Position numbers and translations under genes: made by a program | Notes under the pieces: model-generated | What the model was told of the DNA's origin: nothing | The model's database searches: none | Seen by the model: the letters and a program-made list of their open reading frames with translations, nothing else | NCBI GenBank assembly: GCA_015065105.1 | Contig: SVQZ01000003.1 | Coordinates: 99,303-135,267 of the forward strand | DNA length: 35,965 bases | Direction of reading: 5' to 3' | Source of the DNA: Oscillospiraceae bacterium | Lineage (GTDB): Bacteria; Bacillota; Clostridia; Oscillospirales; CAG-272 | Shown here: one piece after another, positions 33,007-35,965 of the stretch | Layout of the letters: each line of letters opens with the position of its first letter | Position numbering within the stretch: position 1 is the first letter of the stretch

Positions 33007-33572
33007 ATGTATAGGAAATTGCTTTGCTTCGGGCACTGAAGAAAGAAGCTTATGTAAGGTTCACACCCGATCATCGGTGCGGGCCGGCGGCGCTTTTTTT
33101 ATGTATAGGAAATTACTCCACCTCGTGAGATCGAAGAATCGGTTAATCACTAATTGTTGGGGCGGAATCGGGTGCGGCAACTTGCCGCTTTTTTTATGTA
33201 TAGGAAATTACTCCACCTCGTGAGATCGAAGAATCGGTTAATCACTAATTGTTGGGGCGGAATCGGGTGCGGCAACTTGCCGCTTTTTTAATGTATAGGA
33301 AATTGCTGTGCTTCGGGCACTGAAGAAAGAAGCTTATGTAAGGTTCACGCCCGATCATCGGTGCGGGTCGGCGGCGCTTTTTTAATGTATAGGAAATTAC
33401 TCCACCTCGTGAGATTGAAGAATCGGTTAATCACTAATTGTTGGGGCGGAATTGGGTGCGGCAACTTGCCGCTTTTTTAATGTATAGGAAATTGCTGTGC
33501 TTCGGGCACTGAAGAAACAAGCTTATGTAAGGTTCACGCCCGATCATCGGTGCGGGCCGGCGCCCGCTTTTT
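33007..33572 (+). repeat. Tandem ~95-nt F3 repeats, six units of two types
   Basis: Units: 33007-33100 (A), 33101-33195 (B), 33196-33290 (B), 33291-33384 (A), 33385-33479 (B), 33480-33572 (A). All open with ATGTATAGGAAATT. Type A continues with CTTCGGGCACTGAAGAAA, AAGCTTATGTAAGGTTCAC and CCCGATCATCGGTGCGGG. Type B continues with CTCGTGAGATCGAAGAAT, CGGTTAATCACTAATTGTTG and GGGCGGAATCGGGTGCGGC. Every unit ends in a GC-rich segment plus a T-run, in B a clear GCGGCA/TGCCGC hairpin. Same-type units differ by only a few bases. Copies of the A-type core are also at 19641-19826. No gene and no spacer uptake pattern. Confidence 0.92.
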
Positions 33573-33669
33573 AATTATTGTTAAGTCTTTCATTCATCAT
33601 TAATGATACATAAATCAGAACAAGCTGTCATATATATTCAATGAAAGTAAATGAAACGAGGATGAAAAT

Positions 33670-35148
33670 ATGACGAAACATAATATTTATAAGGATATAA
33701 GCGAAAGAACGGGTGGGGACATATATATCGGTGTGGCGGGGCCTGTGAGAACGGGCAAATCAACCTTTATAAAGCGGTTTATGGATTCCTTGGTCATACC
33801 CAATATTGAAAATGAATATTCAAAGCAGAGAGCAAATGACGAGTTACCCCAGAGCGCAGGCGGTAAGACCGTTATGACCACCGAACCGAAATTTGTTCCC
33901 GAGGAGGCTGTGGGGATAACTGTCGGTGACAATATATCGTTGAAGGTGAAATTGGTTGACTGTGTAGGATATATAGTCCCCGAAGCTATCGGTCATATCG
34001 AAAACGGTGAGGAACGTCTTGTTAATACGCCCTGGTCAAGCGAGCCCATGCCCTTTACAAAAGCGGCGGAGATAGGTACGAAAAAGGTTATCGAAGAGCA
34101 TTCCACTATAGGGATAGTGGTAACTACAGATGCAACTATAACGGAGATACCCCGTCAGAACTATATAAACGCAGAGGAAAGGGTGATCGGTGAATTAAAG
34201 GAGCAGGGAAAGCCCTTTGCGATAGTCTTGAATTCCGCTTCTCCCGAAAAAGCGCAAAGCCTTGCTCTTGCCCATGAGCTTGAAGAAAAATATAAAGCTC
34301 CTGTTGCTCTTGTAAACTGTCTTAAGCTTGACTGTACCGATATCGAGAGTATTATTTCAATGATCCTTGAGGAGTTTCCGATATGTGAGATAGGTGTGAA
34401 TATACCCAAATGGGTGTTAGCTCTTGAAAAAGACCATTGGCTTGTTAAGGAAATTAACGACGCGGTGCTTTATTGTGCGAGAGCTGTATCGAAAACGGGT
34501 GATATCAAAAAAGCCTTCGATCCTCTTTTGTCAAACGACTATATAGAAGGTGTGAGGATAGATAATATAGATCTCGGCGTGGGAAGCGCCATGCTTACCC
34601 TTGAGCTCGATCCCTTCCTCTATTATAAGATACTGAGTGAAATGACGGGTCTTGAGCTTTCAAGCGAGGAGGACATGATAACAACAATGATAGAGCTTGC
34701 AACAGTAAAGAGAAAATACGATAAGATAGCGCAGGCTCTTATGGCAGTTGAGGAAAGCGGTTACGGTATCGTAACTCCCGATATCGAGGATCTTAATTTT
34801 GAAGAGCCCGAAATAATAAAACAGCCTAACGGCTACGGTGTTAAGCTGCGCGCCAATGCTCCCTCGCTTCATATCATAAGGGCAAATATCGAAACAGAGA
34901 TAAATCCTACTGTGGGTACCGAGCAACAGTCTGAGGACCTTATAAAATACCTTCTTAACGAATATGAGGAGGATCCTAAAAAGATATGGGAATCGAATAT
35001 ATTCGGTAAATCGATGTATTCGCTTGTAAGCGAGGGTCTTAATTCTAAACTTGATAATATGCCTCTTGATGCCCGTGAAAAGCTTGCGGATACCCTTGAA
35101 CGTATAATAAATGAGGGCTCGGGCGGTCTTATATGTATAATCCTTTGA
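33670..35148 (+). CDS. spoIVA: Stage IV sporulation protein A (spore coat ATPase)
   Basis: The 492-aa length is that of SpoIVA. It starts with the signature YKDISERTGGDIYIGVAGPV (in parts YKDISERTGG and DIYIGVAGPV) and a Walker A loop GPVRTGKST with K30. A Walker B-like LVDCVGY follows at about 97-103, and the middle and C-terminal domains are full length to the conserved end GSGGLICIIL. SpoIVA polymerises with ATP hydrolysis on the outer forespore membrane and is the base of the coat. Its presence indicates a spore-forming genome. GAGG lies 10 bases before the ATG. I could not settle a sigma-E promoter; the upstream 100 bases follow the F3 array. Confidence 0.96.
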   Translation: MTKHNIYKDISERTGGDIYIGVAGPVRTGKSTFIKRFMDSLVIPNIENEYSKQRANDELPQSAGGKTVMTTEPKFVPEEAVGITVGDNISLKVKLVDCVGYIVPEAIGHIENGEERLVNTPWSSEPMPFTKAAEIGTKKVIEEHSTIGIVVTTDATITEIPRQNYINAEERVIGELKEQGKPFAIVLNSASPEKAQSLALAHELEEKYKAPVALVNCLKLDCTDIESIISMILEEFPICEIGVNIPKWVLALEKDHWLVKEINDAVLYCARAVSKTGDIKKAFDPLLSNDYIEGVRIDNIDLGVGSAMLTLELDPFLYYKILSEMTGLELSSEEDMITTMIELATVKRKYDKIAQALMAVEESGYGIVTPDIEDLNFEEPEIIKQPNGYGVKLRANAPSLHIIRANIETEINPTVGTEQQSEDLIKYLLNEYEEDPKKIWESNIFGKSMYSLVSEGLNSKLDNMPLDAREKLADTLERIINEGSGGLICIIL

Positions 35149-35194
35149 TGTAAAACATTGTTAACAAATTATCAAATAAATGTTCAAAAAGATA

Positions 35195-35223
35195 TTGACA
35201 AAAGTGTTAAAATGTTGTATAAT
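35195..35223 (+). promoter_or_regulatory. Promoter of the DUF1874-like gene
   Basis: Perfect TTGACA (35195-35200), 17-base spacer, perfect TATAAT (35218-35223). The predicted start of the transcript falls at the first base of the inverted repeat at 35232, and the start codon is at 35281 after AGGAGG. Confidence 0.83.
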
Positions 35224-35231
35224 TAACACAT

Positions 35232-35243
35232 AGAAACGGTTCT
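35232..35243. repeat. Left half of a 12-bp inverted repeat flanking the last gene
   Basis: AGAAACGGTTCT, the exact reverse complement of AGAACCGTTTCT at 35718-35729. It sits at about +1 to +12 of the transcript. Confidence 0.7.
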
Positions 35244-35280
35244 TGGCGAAAAATAATCATTTGAACTTTAGGAGGATTTT

Positions 35281-35661
35281 ATGGATAACAGATCTTTACC
35301 CTTGCTGCTTCTTGATAACAGCAGTATGATGAGCGTTTTAAACCAAGGCACTTTCAAGTGTTATAACCTTAGCTTCGAAGAGGCGAAGCATATAATCGAG
35401 GTCCACAGCGAAGACGACGTACTGAAATGCTTTGCTAATATGGAGATCGAAACGGTGATATACGATTATCTCGGCATCGAAAAAAGGGATTATACCTATA
35501 AGAAGATACGCAATATGCGCCCGGGCCAGGATGCAGTTGTGTTCAAGCTTTACGTAACTCCCTCCGAAACACAGCCCGTAATAGCGGCTGACGACGGTGT
35601 TGAGGCTAAAAAAATACAAAACGTATATGTCTATTGCCAATATCTGACACGTTTGGAATAA
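35281..35661 (+). CDS. Small DUF1874 (STIV B116 / AcrIII-1-Crn2)-like protein
   Basis: This 126-aa protein has no signal or membrane helix. I read it as a distant DUF1874 member: LLLLDNSSMMS start, NLSFEEAKHII (family: LSxEEA), a helix ending YDYLGIE, MRPGQDAVVFKLYV (family: PGDxAlVfxl) and the end YLTRLE. DUF1874 includes viral AcrIII-1 and cellular Crn2 ring nucleases that degrade cyclic tetra-adenylate; the catalytic His of the GH-E/D-x-T segment is not seen here, where the aligned stretch reads FANMEIET. No CRISPR genes are in the window. Activity is therefore unproven and perhaps lost. It has a perfect promoter and an inverted repeat around the transcript. The family call is by eye. Confidence 0.55.
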   Translation: MDNRSLPLLLLDNSSMMSVLNQGTFKCYNLSFEEAKHIIEVHSEDDVLKCFANMEIETVIYDYLGIEKRDYTYKKIRNMRPGQDAVVFKLYVTPSETQPVIAADDGVEAKKIQNVYVYCQYLTRLE

Positions 35662-35717
35662 AGGGATAGACATATCAAAGGCGATATGGAAACAGTTACA
35701 GTTACGATAGAATAACG

Positions 35718-35729
35718 AGAACCGTTTCT
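35718..35729. repeat. Right half of the 12-bp inverted repeat
   Basis: AGAACCGTTTCT, 56 bases after the stop codon of the DUF1874-like gene; pairs exactly with 35232-35243. Confidence 0.7.
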
Positions 35730-35753
35730 TATTGCGGCAATGGCGCCGTACGC

Positions 35754-35779
35754 GGGGTATAAGCATATGCTTATACCCC
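35754..35779. repeat. Perfect 26-bp palindrome
   Basis: GGGGTATAAGCAT followed by its exact reverse complement ATGCTTATACCCC, with no spacer. It may act as a terminator stem, a protein-binding site or a recombination site; no T-run follows. Confidence 0.6.
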
Positions 35780-35898
35780 TCAGACTGTCGAAAAAGTCGG
35801 TCGGACGTGTGAAGAAATTCTTTTTTTAAGTTTAAGATGCCCAATAAATTAATTAGAAAATAAGCTTCACAACTCCTGATAAAGTTGAATAACTATTC

Positions 35899-35933
35899 AA
35901 TAGCGGTGTAAACGTCGAGTTCACACCGCTATT
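35899..35933. repeat. Hairpin near the window edge
   Basis: AATAGCGGTGT.AAC pairs with GTT.ACACCGCTATT (one mismatch), loop GTCGA. The 300 bases from 35662 to the edge hold no gene that I can support. Confidence 0.55.
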
Positions 35934-35965
35934 TCACACTTTTCCGTGAAAAGGGGCTCTACCGT

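Noticed and set aside
33007-33572. CRISPR array
   Set aside because: The repeat period is about 95 nt and the whole unit is conserved; there are no short identical repeats separated by unique spacers of even length, and no cas genes.
33573-33669. Sigma-E promoter for spoIVA
   Set aside because: GATACATA at 33605 is somewhat like the sigma-E -10 box, but no convincing -35 box lies at the right distance. Expected on biological grounds but not supported well enough to list.

Overview
The window reads as a chromosomal segment of an anaerobic, spore-forming Firmicute of class Clostridia, probably an uncultured gut or rumen lineage. The reasons are a clostridial-type Rnf complex, spoIVA, an indolepyruvate:ferredoxin oxidoreductase with a PaaK-type ligase, a biotin-dependent Na+-pumping oxaloacetate decarboxylase, SLH-domain surface proteins and very regular TTGACA-N17-TATAAT promoters. 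I cannot fix the genus from sequence alone. I see no phage, plasmid, CRISPR or insertion-sequence genes.

Layout. 1-2834: end of the rnf operon (rnfD tail, G, E, A, B). 2960-3035: tRNA-Trp(CCA) with its own promoter and terminator. 3037-4115: about 1.1 kb without genes, built from two tandem units of hairpin arrays. 4216-5574: SLH-anchored polysaccharide deacetylase. 5605-8297 (-): GH36 alpha-galactosidase and nitroreductase operon. 8720-10075 (-): glutamate dehydrogenase. 10146-11666: polysaccharide-type flippase. 11739-13721 (-): G5/3D cell-wall protein and rplM-rpsI. 14008-14940: S1-domain protein. 15007-17649 (-): alaS. 17926-24184: sugar-related island of two paralogous solute-binding lipoproteins flanking an AraC regulator, a Gfo/Idh/MocA dehydrogenase and a TIM-barrel isomerase. 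24405-25211 (-): amidohydrolase. 25318-29396: paaK-iorA-iorB-ACT operon. 29624-32979: oxaloacetate decarboxylase operon. 33007-33572: tandem ~95-nt repeats. 33670-35148: spoIVA. 35281-35661: small DUF1874-like protein.

How the genes fit together. IorAB oxidises aryl pyruvates to aryl-acetyl-CoA and reduces ferredoxin; PaaK-like ligase can link aryl acetate and CoA; glutamate dehydrogenase supports the transaminations that feed it; Rnf turns reduced ferredoxin into NADH and an ion gradient; OadABG adds a decarboxylation-driven Na+ pump. This is an amino-acid/organic-acid fermentation inferred from gene content. The alpha-galactosidase and the sugar island point to plant glycan use as well.

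The least explained material is non-coding. Two hairpin-array families (linker GTGAAAT/ATTTCAC and linker ATGATAT/ATATCAT) share the same architecture without sharing sequence. They lie downstream of tRNA-Trp, next to pieces resembling a tRNA T-arm and CCA end. A separate ~95-nt repeat family, each unit ending in a terminator-like hairpin, sits directly after ordinary terminators, three units at 19557 and six at 33007. The last gene looks like a member of the viral ring-nuclease (DUF1874/AcrIII-1/Crn2) superfamily in which the catalytic histidine is not evident, and a perfect 12-bp inverted repeat brackets its transcription unit.
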